This document shows positions 12,357 through 22,339 of a stretch of 54,707 nucleotides of DNA, piece after piece. The stretch's first letter is position 1, and each line of letters opens with the position of its first letter. The DNA comes from Pararhodobacter sp. GTDB taxonomy: Bacteria > Pseudomonadota > Alphaproteobacteria > Rhodobacterales > Rhodobacteraceae. The translations under genes were made by a program, and so were the position numbers. The DNA is taken from assembly GCA_020832545.1 (NCBI GenBank), contig JAFIEK010000026.1, positions 1-54,707 of the forward strand, written 5' to 3'. The notes under the pieces were generated by a model. It was not told where the DNA came from. It did no database searches and worked only from the letters and a program-made list of their open reading frames with translations.

Positions 12357-13376
12357 ATGACAAATTTACGCCCCCTCCCGAGAACCGACCTGCCGCGCCC
12401 GCCAGATGCCGAGGCGCTGGCGGGCAGTGCCCATGTCTGGTGGAATGAGGCCGATCTGACGCTGCGCGGCACCGTGGTGCAGCGGTTCATGGCGGATGAA
12501 CTGACCTCCGCCGACCGGGCACGCCTCGCCGCGCCGCGCCGCGTGCTCGCAAACCTGCCCACCGACCGGCCGCTGGTGATGGGCATCGTCAATGTCACGC
12601 CTGACAGCTTCTCCAGCGATGGCCTGTCGCATGACCCCCGGGCCGCGCTGGAGCGGGCGCGGGCAATGGCAACGGCGGGGGCCGATATTCTGGATATCGG
12701 CGGCGAATCCACCCGCCCGGGGGCTGAGGACGTACCCGCTGCGGAAGAGATCGCCCGCACTGCGCCGCTGATCGCCGCAATCCGCGCCGCCGGGATCACG
12801 ACGCCCATTTCGATCGACACCCGCAAGGCGGCGGTGGCAGAAGCTGCGCTGGCGGCTGGGGCGAATATGATCAATGATGTCTCGGCGCTGGGGTATGACA
12901 CGGCCATGGCGGCGGTTGTCGCACGCGCGGGGGTGCCGGTCTGCCTGATGCATGCGCAAGGCCCGCCGCAGACCATGCAGCAAGACCCGCGGTATGGCGA
13001 TGTGGTGCTGGACGTGTATGACTACCTGTCCGAACGGATGGACCATGCGCTGGACCAAGGGATCGCGCCGGAGCGCCTGATCGTTGATCCGGGCATCGGC
13101 TTTGGCAAGACATTGCGGCACAATCTGATGCTTTTATCCGGCCTTTCAGTGTATCAGAATCTGGGGGTGGCGGTGCTGCTGGGCGCGTCGCGCAAAAAAT
13201 TCATCGGCACCATCTCAGGCGTGGAGGCAGCCGGGGCGCGGATGCCGGGATCGGTGGCGGTGGCGCTGCATGCAGCGGCGCAGGGCGCGCAGATCATCCG
13301 GGTCCATGATGTGGCCGAGACTGTTCAGGCACTGGCGTTGTGGCGGGCATTGACAGACAAGGGAATTGAGGAATGA
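12357..13376 (+). CDS. folP: dihydropteroate synthase
   Basis: 339 residues from the ATG at 12357, which has AGGAAGG upstream; a TTG at 12312 is less likely. It condenses p-aminobenzoate with 6-hydroxymethyl-dihydropterin diphosphate. Signatures in order: [40 protein letters not shown] and DPGIGFGKT, ending in GASRKKFIG and RVHDV. About 75 residues precede the TIM barrel, more than in enterobacterial FolP. It overlaps glmM by the 4-base ATGA, so translation is probably coupled. Confidence 0.96.
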   Translation: MTNLRPLPRTDLPRPPDAEALAGSAHVWWNEADLTLRGTVVQRFMADELTSADRARLAAPRRVLANLPTDRPLVMGIVNVTPDSFSSDGLSHDPRAALERARAMATAGADILDIGGESTRPGAEDVPAAEEIARTAPLIAAIRAAGITTPISIDTRKAAVAEAALAAGANMINDVSALGYDTAMAAVVARAGVPVCLMHAQGPPQTMQQDPRYGDVVLDVYDYLSERMDHALDQGIAPERLIVDPGIGFGKTLRHNLMLLSGLSVYQNLGVAVLLGASRKKFIGTISGVEAAGARMPGSVAVALHAAAQGAQIIRVHDVAETVQALALWRALTDKGIEE

Positions 13377-14716
13377 GCCGGAAACTCTTTGGAACCGACG
13401 GGGTGCGCGGGCAGGCCAACAGCTGGCCGATGACCGCCGACATGGCGCTCAGGCTGGGCGCGGCGGCCGGGCGGTATTTCAGCCAGGGCGGTGAGAACGG
13501 GCATCGGGTGGTGATCGGCAAGGACACGCGGCGCTCGTGCTACATGCTGGAAAATGCGCTGACGGCGGGGCTGACATCCACGGGGATGAATGTGCTGTTG
13601 CTGGGGCCAGTGCCAACGCCTGCGGTGGGCTATCTGACCCGCTCAATGCGCGCCGATGTCGGCATCATGATTTCGGCAAGCCACAATCAGGCCACTGACA
13701 ACGGCATCAAGTTCTTCGGACCCGATGGCTTCAAGCTGTCGGATGAGGCCGAAGCGGCGATCGAGGCGATTCTGGACGGCGAGATCGCCCCGGCCGAGCC
13801 GCTGAAGATCGGCCGCGCCAAGCGCATCGATGACGGGCTGGGGCGCTATGTCGAATATGCCAAAACCACCTTGCCGCGCGGTGCCAGCCTGCGCGGGCTG
13901 AAGGTGGTGATCGATTGCGCGCATGGGGCGGCCTACAAGGCCGCGCCCGAAGTGCTGTGGGAACTGGGCGCCGAGGTGATCGCCCTGGGAGTGTCGCCGG
14001 ACGGGTTCAATATCAACCGCGAGGTGGGTTCGACACATCCGCGCACGGCGGCCGAGACGGTGGTGGCCAATGGCGCGCATATCGGCCTGTGCCTGGACGG
14101 TGATGCCGACCGCGTGGTGATGATTGATGAGCATGGCCAGATCGCTGACGGCGACCAGATCATGGCGCTGATGGCACGTCGCTGGGCCGAGGAAGAGCGG
14201 CTCAACGACGGGACGCTGGTGGCGACCGTGATGTCGAACCTGGGGCTTGAGCGTTACCTGCACAGCCACGGGTTGCGGCTGGAGCGGACGTCGGTGGGTG
14301 ACCGCTATGTCGTGGAGCGGATGCGCGCGGGTGGGTATAACCTGGGCGGCGAGCAGTCAGGCCATATCGTGATGACAGACTATGCCACCACCGGCGATGG
14401 TCTGATTGCCGGGCTGCAGGTGTTGCAGGCAATGGCGGAGCAGGGTGCGCCCGCCAGCCAACTGATGCGCCAGTTCGAACCGGTGCCGCAACTGCTGCGA
14501 AACGTTCGCTTTGCGGCAGGACAGGTGCCGATGGCGGCCGATGGGGTGCAATCGGCGATCCGTTCGGCCGAGGCACGGCTGGAGGGATGCGGGCGGCTGT
14601 TGATCCGCAATTCGGGCACGGAACCGCTGGTGCGGGTGATGGCCGAATGCGAGGACCGGGTCTTGCTTGAGGAGATCGTCGGCGGTCTGGTGGATGAAAT
14701 CGAGGCCGCGCTGTAA
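13373..14716 (+). CDS. glmM: phosphoglucosamine mutase
   Basis: 447 residues, normal length. It converts glucosamine-6-phosphate to glucosamine-1-phosphate for peptidoglycan and lipopolysaccharide. The phosphoserine loop [16 protein letters not shown], the metal loop DGDADR, the sugar loop GGEQSGH and the phosphate-binding [12 protein letters not shown] are all present. It overlaps folP by 4 bases. A folP-glmM pairing is common in bacteria. Confidence 0.97.
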   Translation: MSRKLFGTDGVRGQANSWPMTADMALRLGAAAGRYFSQGGENGHRVVIGKDTRRSCYMLENALTAGLTSTGMNVLLLGPVPTPAVGYLTRSMRADVGIMISASHNQATDNGIKFFGPDGFKLSDEAEAAIEAILDGEIAPAEPLKIGRAKRIDDGLGRYVEYAKTTLPRGASLRGLKVVIDCAHGAAYKAAPEVLWELGAEVIALGVSPDGFNINREVGSTHPRTAAETVVANGAHIGLCLDGDADRVVMIDEHGQIADGDQIMALMARRWAEEERLNDGTLVATVMSNLGLERYLHSHGLRLERTSVGDRYVVERMRAGGYNLGGEQSGHIVMTDYATTGDGLIAGLQVLQAMAEQGAPASQLMRQFEPVPQLLRNVRFAAGQVPMAADGVQSAIRSAEARLEGCGRLLIRNSGTEPLVRVMAECEDRVLLEEIVGGLVDEIEAAL

Positions 14717-14812
14717 GCGCGACCGCCCTGCGGGGGCGGGGTGAGGGGGGCGCTGCCCCCCTTCCGGGCCTGTGGCCCGTCACCCCCCGGGGCCGCGCCC
14801 CCCGGTTTGCGT
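14717..14812. repeat. G/C-rich intergenic hairpin element after glmM
   Basis: Directly after the glmM stop lies a run of G-tract/C-tract hairpins, including GGGGGGCGCTGCCCCCC and GGCCTGTGGCC. The pattern resembles the hairpin half of the elements at 31604, 37611, 39655 and 45649, but without their ATATTTTC-type arm. It probably acts as a transcript end or stabiliser. The rest of the gap to 14988 shows no gene. Confidence 0.55.
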
Positions 14813-14988
14813 GCCGAGGCATGCCTCAGCAGTCTGGCAACAGTTTGTGAGAGGGAACCAAAGGAAACGGGTGAGATCAGCGCGTGATCTGATTTCTGAC
14901 CTTTGTTGAAATACCGACCATCAATCCGGGAACATCGGGGATTTATGGGTCTGGATTGGCGCTTGTACAACATTTCTGCGCGAACTGA

Positions 14989-16179
14989 TCATCGCATTCC
15001 GATGCCCATCTGCATCAACCCCCGGCGCACTGGCGTGAGAGCATAGAGCGCATTAAGGGTTGCGGCGCGCAGATCCCGCAGCGGCTGCGTCTGTAGCATC
15101 GAGGCGCGGTTAAGCAGGTCGATCCCTTGCAGGCGGATGCGCACCTCTGTCCAGCGACGGCGGTGATAGCTGTCCAGCATGGTGCTGCTGCCCAATGTGT
15201 CATCGCGCGCCAGATCCAGAAGCGCCCCCAGATCGGCAATGGACATGTTCAGCCCCTGCGCCCCGATCGGTGGCACGACATGTGCGGCCTCGGCCATCAG
15301 GGCGGTACGCTCGCCACTGAAGCGATCGGCGATCTGGGCAATGATCGGCCAGACGGTCAGCGAGGAGGCCAGTTTCAAGTGGCCGAAAAGCCCTGCGGAC
15401 CGGGTGTTCATCGCCGCCTCAAAGTCCTCGACAGGAAGGGCTTGCAGCTGGGCGATTTTAGCGCCGGTGTCCATCCAGACCACGGCTGAACAGGGTTGAC
15501 CGGCATGATCGGGCAGCGGGACCAGTGTGAAAGGCCCGCCGGTGCGATGCACTTCTGTGGACACATTGTCATGCGGCTGGGGGTGGGTGACAGCAAAGGC
15601 CAGTGCTTTTTGGCCGTAGCGCAGGGTCTTGACGCCAATTCCCAGCGCCTGCCGCATCGGAGAGGCGCGCCCGTCGGCGGCGACCAGCAAACGGGCGCAA
15701 ACGCGGCTGCCGTCCGAGAGGGTGACCCGCGCCTCGCTTTCGCGGGTGAGCAGGCGGGTGGTGGCCACACCCGGACGGAACCGGACATTGGGCAACTCGC
15801 CCAGCCGGGCAAGAAACTCGCGCCGCAAAAGCCAGTTGGGCAGGTTCCAGCCAAAGGGCCGCGATGAGACATCGCTGGCGTTGAAATCATGCACAACGCG
15901 CGCCACGGGTTCCGGCCCGCCGACATCGACGATGCGCATCACCTGCAACGGCATGGCATGGCGCTCTAGGCGTGGCCATAACCCTGCGGCCTCAAGCACC
16001 GGGATCGAAGGTTGCAAAAAGGCGGTGGTGCGCAGATCAGCGCCGGGTGCATCGGCTGCCGTCACCGGCGGCGCGGGATCAACGCAAAGGACAGACCATC
16101 CGGCGGTGCCGAATGCCGCCGCTGCCGCCAGACCGGCCACGCCGCCGCCCGAAATCAGGATATCGGCTGTATCGTGCAT
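14989..16179 (-). CDS. UbiH-family FAD-dependent hydroxylase of ubiquinone synthesis
   Basis: 396 residues. Class A flavoprotein monooxygenase: the N-terminal Rossmann motif GGGVAGLAAAAAF, a middle DG motif (LLVAADGRASPMRQALG), and a C-terminal FAD-ribityl segment AEAAHVVPPIGAQGLNMS, the UbiH/UbiF/VisC signature. Such enzymes hydroxylate the benzoquinone ring of ubiquinone precursors; alphaproteobacteria use UbiH, UbiF or UbiL for different positions, and the sequence alone does not tell me which. The usual GDAAH or GNAAH motif reads AEAAH here. It is convergent with glmM and is followed by no partner gene. Confidence 0.85.
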   Translation of the reverse strand: MHDTADILISGGGVAGLAAAAAFGTAGWSVLCVDPAPPVTAADAPGADLRTTAFLQPSIPVLEAAGLWPRLERHAMPLQVMRIVDVGGPEPVARVVHDFNASDVSSRPFGWNLPNWLLRREFLARLGELPNVRFRPGVATTRLLTRESEARVTLSDGSRVCARLLVAADGRASPMRQALGIGVKTLRYGQKALAFAVTHPQPHDNVSTEVHRTGGPFTLVPLPDHAGQPCSAVVWMDTGAKIAQLQALPVEDFEAAMNTRSAGLFGHLKLASSLTVWPIIAQIADRFSGERTALMAEAAHVVPPIGAQGLNMSIADLGALLDLARDDTLGSSTMLDSYHRRRWTEVRIRLQGIDLLNRASMLQTQPLRDLRAATLNALYALTPVRRGLMQMGIGMR

Positions 16180-16249
16180 GATACCTCACTCGCGCTGCTC
16201 TGGCCTGGATATAGCGTGAACTTCCGCAGGAGGCGAGGGGGGAACCGGA

Positions 16250-16495
16250 TCAGCCGAGGGTGAGCAGCACCAGCGTGAGCATCACCATGGGCACAGCCAG
16301 CAATGCCGGGATCACCAGCGCAGGCAAGCCCCAGATCATGAAGGCACAACCCCAGGCGCTAAGCGCTGCCGCCAGAAGGTAGAAGGGGAAATCGGCATCG
16401 CCCTCAGCCAGTTCACGCGCGATCGGCCCGATCAAAGGCAACCGACGGATCAGGGGCGTGTGGTTGGGGTGGGGATCAAGGGTCAGAGTGCTCAT
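16250..16495 (-). CDS. small two-helix membrane protein
   Basis: 81 residues from the ATG at 16495 (MSTLTLDPHPN); a longer frame to 16528 is possible but less likely. After a 35-residue cytosolic-looking head come two closely spaced hydrophobic segments (about FYLLAAALSAWGCAFMIW and ALVIPALLAVPMVMLTLVLL), ending almost at the membrane. I do not recognise the family. It lies between ubiH and the HAD phosphatase on the same strand. Confidence 0.65.
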   Translation of the reverse strand: MSTLTLDPHPNHTPLIRRLPLIGPIARELAEGDADFPFYLLAAALSAWGCAFMIWGLPALVIPALLAVPMVMLTLVLLTLG

Positions 16496-16613
16496 CGGAG
16501 GCTCCGCAGGATTTGGTTCATCCCACACATATGTTTCTGCCAGCCGGGTGCCATTGGACGCTTCGCCGCAGTGCGGCGCAAAGTCGCATCAGAGAATGCG
16601 CCCGCTCAGAAAC

Positions 16614-17273
16614 TCAGGAACTGTGGCACCGCGACAGAAACGCGCCCAGGTCGTCGGTATGGTGGTGGATGTGCACAGCATCGGCGGCGGGCAGGGGTGC
16701 AGGGGCAACATGAACGGTGCGCATGCCCAATTCATGCGGCACACGCAGGTTGCGCGGATCATCCTCGAACATGGCAGCACAAGCCGGGTCCAGCCCGTCG
16801 GCGGCGAAGACGGTGGCAAAGGCCTGCGGCTGCGGTTTTGGGTGATAGCCGGCGTTTTCCACCCCGTAGACGGCATCGAACAGACCGTCAAACCCGCGCC
16901 GCTCGATCACGCGACGGGCATAGGGGGCCGAGCCGTTGGTATAGACAATCCGTCGCCCCGGCAGCCTTGCGATGGCGTCGCGCAGGGCAGGGTCTGCGGT
17001 GAGGCCCGAAAAGTCAATCTCATGCACTTCGATCAGAAAGGGGACAGGATCGACGCCGTGATGGGTCATCAGCCCGGCGAGGGTGGTGCCGTATTCAAGC
17101 CAGTATTGCTTGCGCAGTTGATCGGCGCGCGCGCGGTCCGTACCGGTGACGCGCATCACCACTTCGGTCATGCGGGCGTCAATCTGATCAAACAGCCGAG
17201 TGGCCGGCGGGTACAGGGTATTGTCCAGGTCAAAGACCCAAGTGTCGACATGACTGAAGGATGCGGCAACCAT
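16614..17273 (-). CDS. HAD-family pyrimidine 5'-nucleotidase
   Basis: 219 residues. HAD motif I is WVFDLDNTLYP (14 onward), motif II is VYTNGS, motif III is the lysine in NAGYHPKPQPQAF, and motif IV is FEDDPRNL. The cap region (LRKQYWLEYGTTLAGLM) is that of the Sdt1/Phm8-type pyrimidine 5'-nucleotidase subgroup. The expected reaction is dephosphorylation of UMP/CMP or similar phosphates. It is divergent from the GntR gene at 17394. Confidence 0.87.
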   Translation of the reverse strand: MVAASFSHVDTWVFDLDNTLYPPATRLFDQIDARMTEVVMRVTGTDRARADQLRKQYWLEYGTTLAGLMTHHGVDPVPFLIEVHEIDFSGLTADPALRDAIARLPGRRIVYTNGSAPYARRVIERRGFDGLFDAVYGVENAGYHPKPQPQAFATVFAADGLDPACAAMFEDDPRNLRVPHELGMRTVHVAPAPLPAADAVHIHHHTDDLGAFLSRCHSS

Positions 17274-17393
17274 GCGGGTCAGCTAGCGCGAATGGCGTGC
17301 CAACTCAAGCGTCTGCGGCAAGTTTCGGGGTTCCCTGCACTGGCGCTTGGGCTTAGTCTGCGCGCAAACCACCACAACCGGATGGAGGATCAG

Positions 17394-18050
17394 ATGGCCG
17401 AGACGCGCTTGCCGCAGGCCGATGCCTATACACTGATCCTCGCCGCGATCGACGAGGGGATCTACAAGCCCGGCGACCGGCTGGTGGAATCTGAACTGGC
17501 CGAGCGGTTCGGGGTTTCGCGCACGCCAATCCGCGAGGCATTGCAACGGCTTGAGACGCAGTCGCTTTTGTCGCGCGATGGGCGTTCGCTGATCGTGGCC
17601 TCGCTTGATCATAACCAGCTGGCGGAGCTTTATGTGGTGCGCGCAGAGCTGGAAGGGCTTGCCGCGCGGCTGGCGGCGCGCCATGCCACGGTTGAAGAGG
17701 TGCGGGTTCTGCGCGATATGGTCGCGGCTGACCGGCGGATGGTCGACGATCCGGCCGCTCTGAGCCGCGCCAACAAGCGCTTTCACAAGCAGATCCACCT
17801 GGGGTCTCACAATCGGTTTCTGGTGCAGCAACTTGATCTGGTCCACCGGTCGATGGCGCTTCTGGCCACCACATCGCTGGCGGCCGAGGGGCGTGGCGGT
17901 GAGGCGCTGGACGAACACGCTGCGATTGTCGAGGCGATTGCACGGGGTGACGGCGACGAGGCGGCAGAGGCTCTGAAGGCGCATATCTCGCATGCATTCG
18001 AAACGCGGCTGAAGCTGGAATCCGGCGATCGGCGGCGCGTTGGTCACTGA
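17394..18050 (+). CDS. GntR-family regulator with FCD ligand domain
   Basis: 218 residues from the ATG at 17394, set by GGAGG six bases upstream. The N-terminal winged helix (GDRLVESELAERFGVSRTPIREALQRLE) is followed by an all-helical FCD domain with the metal/ligand residues of RANKRFHKQIHLGSHN and DEHAAIVEAI. Such FadR-type regulators respond to small carboxylates. No obvious target gene flanks it: a divergent nucleotidase lies on one side and a convergent glycosyltransferase on the other. Confidence 0.9.
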   Translation: MAETRLPQADAYTLILAAIDEGIYKPGDRLVESELAERFGVSRTPIREALQRLETQSLLSRDGRSLIVASLDHNQLAELYVVRAELEGLAARLAARHATVEEVRVLRDMVAADRRMVDDPAALSRANKRFHKQIHLGSHNRFLVQQLDLVHRSMALLATTSLAAEGRGGEALDEHAAIVEAIARGDGDEAAEALKAHISHAFETRLKLESGDRRRVGH

Positions 18051-18129
18051 GGTGGGGCGTGCCCCTTTGGGGTGGCAGGTGACGCGCGAACCCGTGTTGC
18101 AAATTGCATAGGCGCAGACATCTTGATAC

Positions 18130-20154
18130 TCATGCCGTCACGACAGCTGGCTGGCTGGTATCATCGTGAACGCCATGTGTGGTCTTGTCCCAGTAAAACG
18201 GACTGATGATCATTTCCCAGCAGCCCTTGTAGGCCGCAAAGGCCGCCAACGGGAAATAGAAATGCAGGCTAAGCGCCCAAGGGCGCAGGAACCGGTGATC
18301 GCGCGCGCTCAACGCGGACATGTTGATCGTCAGGTTGATCACCTCACTGATCAGGAACAAGGTGGCGATGGTAATCAGCGCAGCCCCCGGCAGCGCAGTG
18401 GCAAGGGGGTGTCCGAGGCCAAACAGCATCAACCAGAAGCTCCAGAGGATCGGGGCGAGAAGAAACTGGATCAGGGTGCCCAGAAAGAGCACCTGAAAGC
18501 CCATGAAGCGCCGGGCCCCCAGTTGCCGCCACAGCAAAACCGGGTCGCGCATATGGACCGCATAAGTCATCGCATACCCCTTCAGCCAGCGTGAGCGCTG
18601 CCGTATCCAAGGCAGGATGCGGCAATTGGCCTCTTCCAGCGTGACAGTGTTGAGCAATTCAGTGCGGTAGCCGTGGCGCGCGAGGCGGATACCCAGATCG
18701 GCGTCTTCGGTGACGTTGTGCGCATCCCAGCCGCCAAGCTGCTCAAGTATGTCGCGGCGAAAGAACAGCGTTGTCCCACCCAGCGGCACCGCCAGCCCCA
18801 GCTTTTCAAAACCAGGCAGGATCAGCCGGAACCAAGCGGCATATTCGATGGTGAAGCAGCGCGACAGCCAGTTGGTGGCCGGGTTGTAATAGTCGAGTAC
18901 GCCTTGCACGCAGGCGAGATCATGCCCGCCTTGCGCGAATCGTTCGACGGCGCGGTGAAGTTGGTCCGGGGCGGGCGCATCTTCGGCGTCATAGACACCA
19001 ACGATGCTGCCGCGGGCAAAGTTGAGCGCGTAGTTCAGCGCGCGCGGTTTGGTTCGCAACGTTGAATCGGGCACCGGGATGACCCGCATCCAGTGGGGCA
19101 GGCGTGAGCGCGCCAAAGCGGCGCGGGTCAGATGATCATCCTCTTCGACAACCAGCATGATATCCAGCAGTTCCCGCGGATAGGTGAGCGCGCCCAGCCG
19201 CGCCACAAGCCGGGGGGCGATACCGGGCTCGCGAAACAGCGGAACCATGATCGACACCACCGGCTTGCGCGGGGGGCGATCAACCGGTTCTTCGCGACGG
19301 TGTGACGTTGATGCCAAGGGGGCGATGGGGGCGGGGCGTCGGTTGCTGCGCAGTTGGGTCACCGCCGCAGCAATGCGCAGCACCGTTCCCAACAAAAGTG
19401 CGGTGACGACGATGCCAAAGAGCGTCAGAAAGCTGGCGAGGGGCGCGACCACAGCTGATCCGACCAGCACGACCAGCGCCAGAGCGGTGAGAACGCTGAA
19501 GCGCCGTGCGTTCCAGATACGGCAGCTTTCTTCCGCCCGGACGCAGGTTTCAGCAAGCAATGTCATAAGGTTGCGTCGCGAACCTATCATGGCCTGATGC
19601 AGATCGCTTTCCGATATGACGATCATCGCCACCAATCCCAGCGCCGCTTCCAGTTCCGGGCGATGCGCTGCAAACCGGTCGGGGGCGGCTGTGGCAACCA
19701 GCGTGACGGACCCGGCGCGGCGCCAGGGCAGGCAGCCCATCGCCAGACATCGTGCGGGACCCAGCAGGTCAATCAAACGTGGGTCCGGGCGGCTGCTGTC
19801 TGCCTGCAGGATGGTGGTCTGGTGTTGCACGGCCAGCGCCCGCACAACCGCCTCTTCGGTGGCCATGCCATGGGCGCGCAAGATATCACCGAGGCGTGCA
19901 TTCTCACGGGTCTGGATGGTCAGGGCGCGCATCAGGTCTGACGAGGACAGCGCGCCGGATTCGAGTAGGATCATCCCCAACGGGCGCTTGCTGCCGGGCG
20001 AGGCGGCGGCAATGACATCATGGTGGTGCAGGGTCACGTCTACCGGAGGGGCGGCACTGTCTGTTGCCGGGAAAGCAGATGCGCTGGCCGCCCGGTCACC
20101 TGTGACCGCTGCATCATCCGGCCAGCATTCGATTTTCCGGCGCGCCAGCCCCAT
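18130..20154 (-). CDS. membrane glycosyltransferase (GT2) with N-terminal GspE-type domain
   Basis: 674 residues from the ATG at 20154 (GGGAG upstream). Residues about 55-190 resemble the GspE/MshE N-terminal domain (LGMILLESGALSSSDLMRAL, RLGDILRAHGMATEEAV), which in related proteins binds c-di-GMP. Two membrane helices follow near 220-275. The GT2 catalytic core then begins at VSIMVPLFREPG, with YDAEDAP for the DxD site, TEDADLG, and the processivity motif QRSRW. Three or four C-terminal membrane helices close the protein. The layout is that of a processive polysaccharide synthase at the inner membrane. It stands alone, without exopolysaccharide genes beside it. Confidence 0.85.
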   Translation of the reverse strand: MGLARRKIECWPDDAAVTGDRAASASAFPATDSAAPPVDVTLHHHDVIAAASPGSKRPLGMILLESGALSSSDLMRALTIQTRENARLGDILRAHGMATEEAVVRALAVQHQTTILQADSSRPDPRLIDLLGPARCLAMGCLPWRRAGSVTLVATAAPDRFAAHRPELEAALGLVAMIVISESDLHQAMIGSRRNLMTLLAETCVRAEESCRIWNARRFSVLTALALVVLVGSAVVAPLASFLTLFGIVVTALLLGTVLRIAAAVTQLRSNRRPAPIAPLASTSHRREEPVDRPPRKPVVSIMVPLFREPGIAPRLVARLGALTYPRELLDIMLVVEEDDHLTRAALARSRLPHWMRVIPVPDSTLRTKPRALNYALNFARGSIVGVYDAEDAPAPDQLHRAVERFAQGGHDLACVQGVLDYYNPATNWLSRCFTIEYAAWFRLILPGFEKLGLAVPLGGTTLFFRRDILEQLGGWDAHNVTEDADLGIRLARHGYRTELLNTVTLEEANCRILPWIRQRSRWLKGYAMTYAVHMRDPVLLWRQLGARRFMGFQVLFLGTLIQFLLAPILWSFWLMLFGLGHPLATALPGAALITIATLFLISEVINLTINMSALSARDHRFLRPWALSLHFYFPLAAFAAYKGCWEMIISPFYWDKTTHGVHDDTSQPAVVTA

Positions 20155-20267
20155 ACCGATCTCCCGCTGGTTTGCCCACGACAACATGCCGGGCCGTGCC
20201 CGCATTTGCCAAGACTGCACCGCAAACCGTTAACAGGGCGTTAAGACGCGCCCGGTTCCTTGGGCGA

Positions 20268-21431
20268 TCAACTGGCCTTTCGCGCTGCCATCGCGGCGGC
20301 GAAACGCTCGAACAGGTAATAGCTGTCCTGCGGGCCGGGGCTGGCCTCGGGGTGGTATTGGACCGAGAACACGGGCCGGTCAGCCAGCCGGATCCCGCAA
20401 TTCGAGCCATCGAACAGGCTGACATGGGTTTCCAGCACGCCCGCAGGCAGGGTCTGGCTGTCGACGGTGAAGCCGTGGTTCATCGAGGTGATCTCGACCT
20501 TGCCGGTTTCCAGATCCTTGACCGGATGGTTGGCGCCGTGGTGGCCGTGGTTCATCTTGACGGTGCGCGCACCCAGTGCCAGCGCCAACATCTGGTGACC
20601 CAGACAAATACCGAAAACCGGGATCTCACGCGCCAGTACGCCCTTGATCGTGGGCACGGCATACTCGCCCGTCGCAGCCGGGTCGCCGGGGCCGTTTGAC
20701 AGGAACACGCCGTCAGGGTTCAGCGCCAGAACGTCCTCAGCGGTGGCCGAAGCGGGCAGGACCGTGACATCGCAGCCAGCAGAGGCCAGACAGCGCAGGA
20801 TGTTGCGCTTTGCGCCATAGTCGATTGCCACAACCTTGTGCAGCGGCGCAGTCTGACGCGTATAGCCTTCAGGCCAGGCCCAACGCATCTCATCCCAGCG
20901 GTAGCTTTGCGCGCAGGTGACATCGCGCGCCAGATCAACGCCCACCAGCCCCTTCCACCCACGCGCCTTGGCGACCAGCGCCTCAAGGTCGAAATTTCCC
21001 TCGGGGTCATGGGCCAGCGCGACATGCGGCGCGCCCTGCTGGCGAATTGCCCGCGTCAGGCGACGGGTATCGATACCGCCGATGCAGATCCGCCCGCGCC
21101 GGGTCAGCCAGTCCACCAGATTGCCGGTGGCGCGCCAGTTCGACGGCTCTGTCGGGTCCCATTTCACCACCATCCCGGCGGCGACCGGATCGGCGGTTTC
21201 GTCATCTTCCGGTGTGACACCGGTGTTGCCGATATGCGGGAAGGTGAAGGTGACAATCTGACCGGCATAAGACGGGTCGGTCATGATCTCCTGATAGCCG
21301 GTCATGGCGGTGTTGAAACACAGTTCGGCCACCGTCTCACCGGTTGCGCCGAACCCGTGACCGTAAAAGAAGGTCCCGTCGGCCAGTGCAAGGCATGCAG
21401 TCGGCTTGGCAGGCGAGGGGGCTGCGGACAT
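20268..21431 (-). CDS. carA: carbamoyl-phosphate synthase small subunit
   Basis: 387 residues, standard. The N-terminal CPSase domain contains FNTAMTGYQEI and the C-terminal class I glutaminase has the nucleophile loop FGICLGHQML and the histidine segment HGHHGANHPV. It releases ammonia from glutamine for carbamoyl phosphate, used for arginine and pyrimidine synthesis. carB is not in the window. pyrF lies 130 bp upstream on the same strand. Confidence 0.97.
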   Translation of the reverse strand: MSAAPSPAKPTACLALADGTFFYGHGFGATGETVAELCFNTAMTGYQEIMTDPSYAGQIVTFTFPHIGNTGVTPEDDETADPVAAGMVVKWDPTEPSNWRATGNLVDWLTRRGRICIGGIDTRRLTRAIRQQGAPHVALAHDPEGNFDLEALVAKARGWKGLVGVDLARDVTCAQSYRWDEMRWAWPEGYTRQTAPLHKVVAIDYGAKRNILRCLASAGCDVTVLPASATAEDVLALNPDGVFLSNGPGDPAATGEYAVPTIKGVLAREIPVFGICLGHQMLALALGARTVKMNHGHHGANHPVKDLETGKVEITSMNHGFTVDSQTLPAGVLETHVSLFDGSNCGIRLADRPVFSVQYHPEASPGPQDSYYLFERFAAAMAARKAS

Positions 21432-21561
21432 CGGGTGACTCCTGACAGAATTTGGCCTTCAGTATTGGCAGCGGGGGCGGGAATCAAGGCCCTGCGGATC
21501 AGCTCGCAGCCTGTTGACGGCAGAGAGGACGGCTTAGCTGCAATTTCCGGCCTGCCAAGCC

Positions 21562-22266
21562 TCAGATATTGGCAATATCAGTTAGGATGGCGAGGGCTGC
21601 GGCCTTGGGGTCGGCGGCATTCCAGACCGGACGACCAACCACGAGGTGATCGGCCCCGGCGCGGATGGCATCAGCGGGGGTGGCGATGCGCTTCTGGTCG
21701 CCCTTTGCCGCACCCGCCGGGCGCACGCCCGGTGTAACGATCAGCTTGCCAGCAGCTTCCGGCAGCGCGCGGATCAGCGCCGCTTCCTGCGGGCTGGCGA
21801 TTACGCCGTCGGCCCCGGCCTCAAAGGCACGGGCGGCGCGGTGCGCAACCAGATCGCCAAGCGCACCGGGGATGATCAGCGCATCATCAAGATCTTGCCG
21901 GTCGAGCGAGGTCAGGATCGTCACCGCGAGGATCTTCAGCTCTGACCCTGCCGCGCCCTCACGCGCCGCACGCACCACATGCGGATCGCCGTGCACCGTC
22001 AGAAAATCCAGATCGAACCGGGCGATGCCGCGCACCGCAGCCTCGATCGTTGCGCCGATATCGAAAAGCTTCAGGTCCAGAAAAATCCGCTTCCCATGTT
22101 CGGATTTCAACTCATTGGCCAGCACCAGACCGCCACCGGTCAACATACCCAGCCCGATCTTGTAGAAGCCGACTGTATCGCCCAGTGTTTTCGCCAGTTC
22201 CAGCCCTGCCAGAACATCGGGTACATCCAGTGCAACAATCAGGCGGTCGTCGGGGGTTTGCAGCAT
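21562..22266 (-). CDS. pyrF: orotidine 5'-phosphate decarboxylase
   Basis: 234 residues. The TIM-barrel active-site motif is LDLKLFDIGATIEAAV, with the catalytic D-x-K-x-x-D pattern intact, and the phosphate-binding end VTPGVRP and VVGRPVW is present. It converts OMP to UMP. It lies with carA in a pyrimidine pair. Confidence 0.96.
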   Translation of the reverse strand: MLQTPDDRLIVALDVPDVLAGLELAKTLGDTVGFYKIGLGMLTGGGLVLANELKSEHGKRIFLDLKLFDIGATIEAAVRGIARFDLDFLTVHGDPHVVRAAREGAAGSELKILAVTILTSLDRQDLDDALIIPGALGDLVAHRAARAFEAGADGVIASPQEAALIRALPEAAGKLIVTPGVRPAGAAKGDQKRIATPADAIRAGADHLVVGRPVWNAADPKAAALAILTDIANI

Positions 22267-22339
22267 CTTTCGGGCGCTCCTTCGGGGGTTTCGGCCTCTT
22301 TGGCCTGCGAAGGGTCCTGATGCAAGCCTGAGCGCGTGT

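Noticed and set aside
16458-17393. Long N-terminal extension of the GntR regulator frame
   Set aside because: It runs antisense to the HAD nucleotidase; a clear GGAGG sets the start at 17394.
18054-18076. GGGGCGTGCCCC as a terminator after the GntR gene
   Set aside because: The loop would be only two bases and no T tract follows; an alternative GCCCC-TTT-GGGG pairing is weak.
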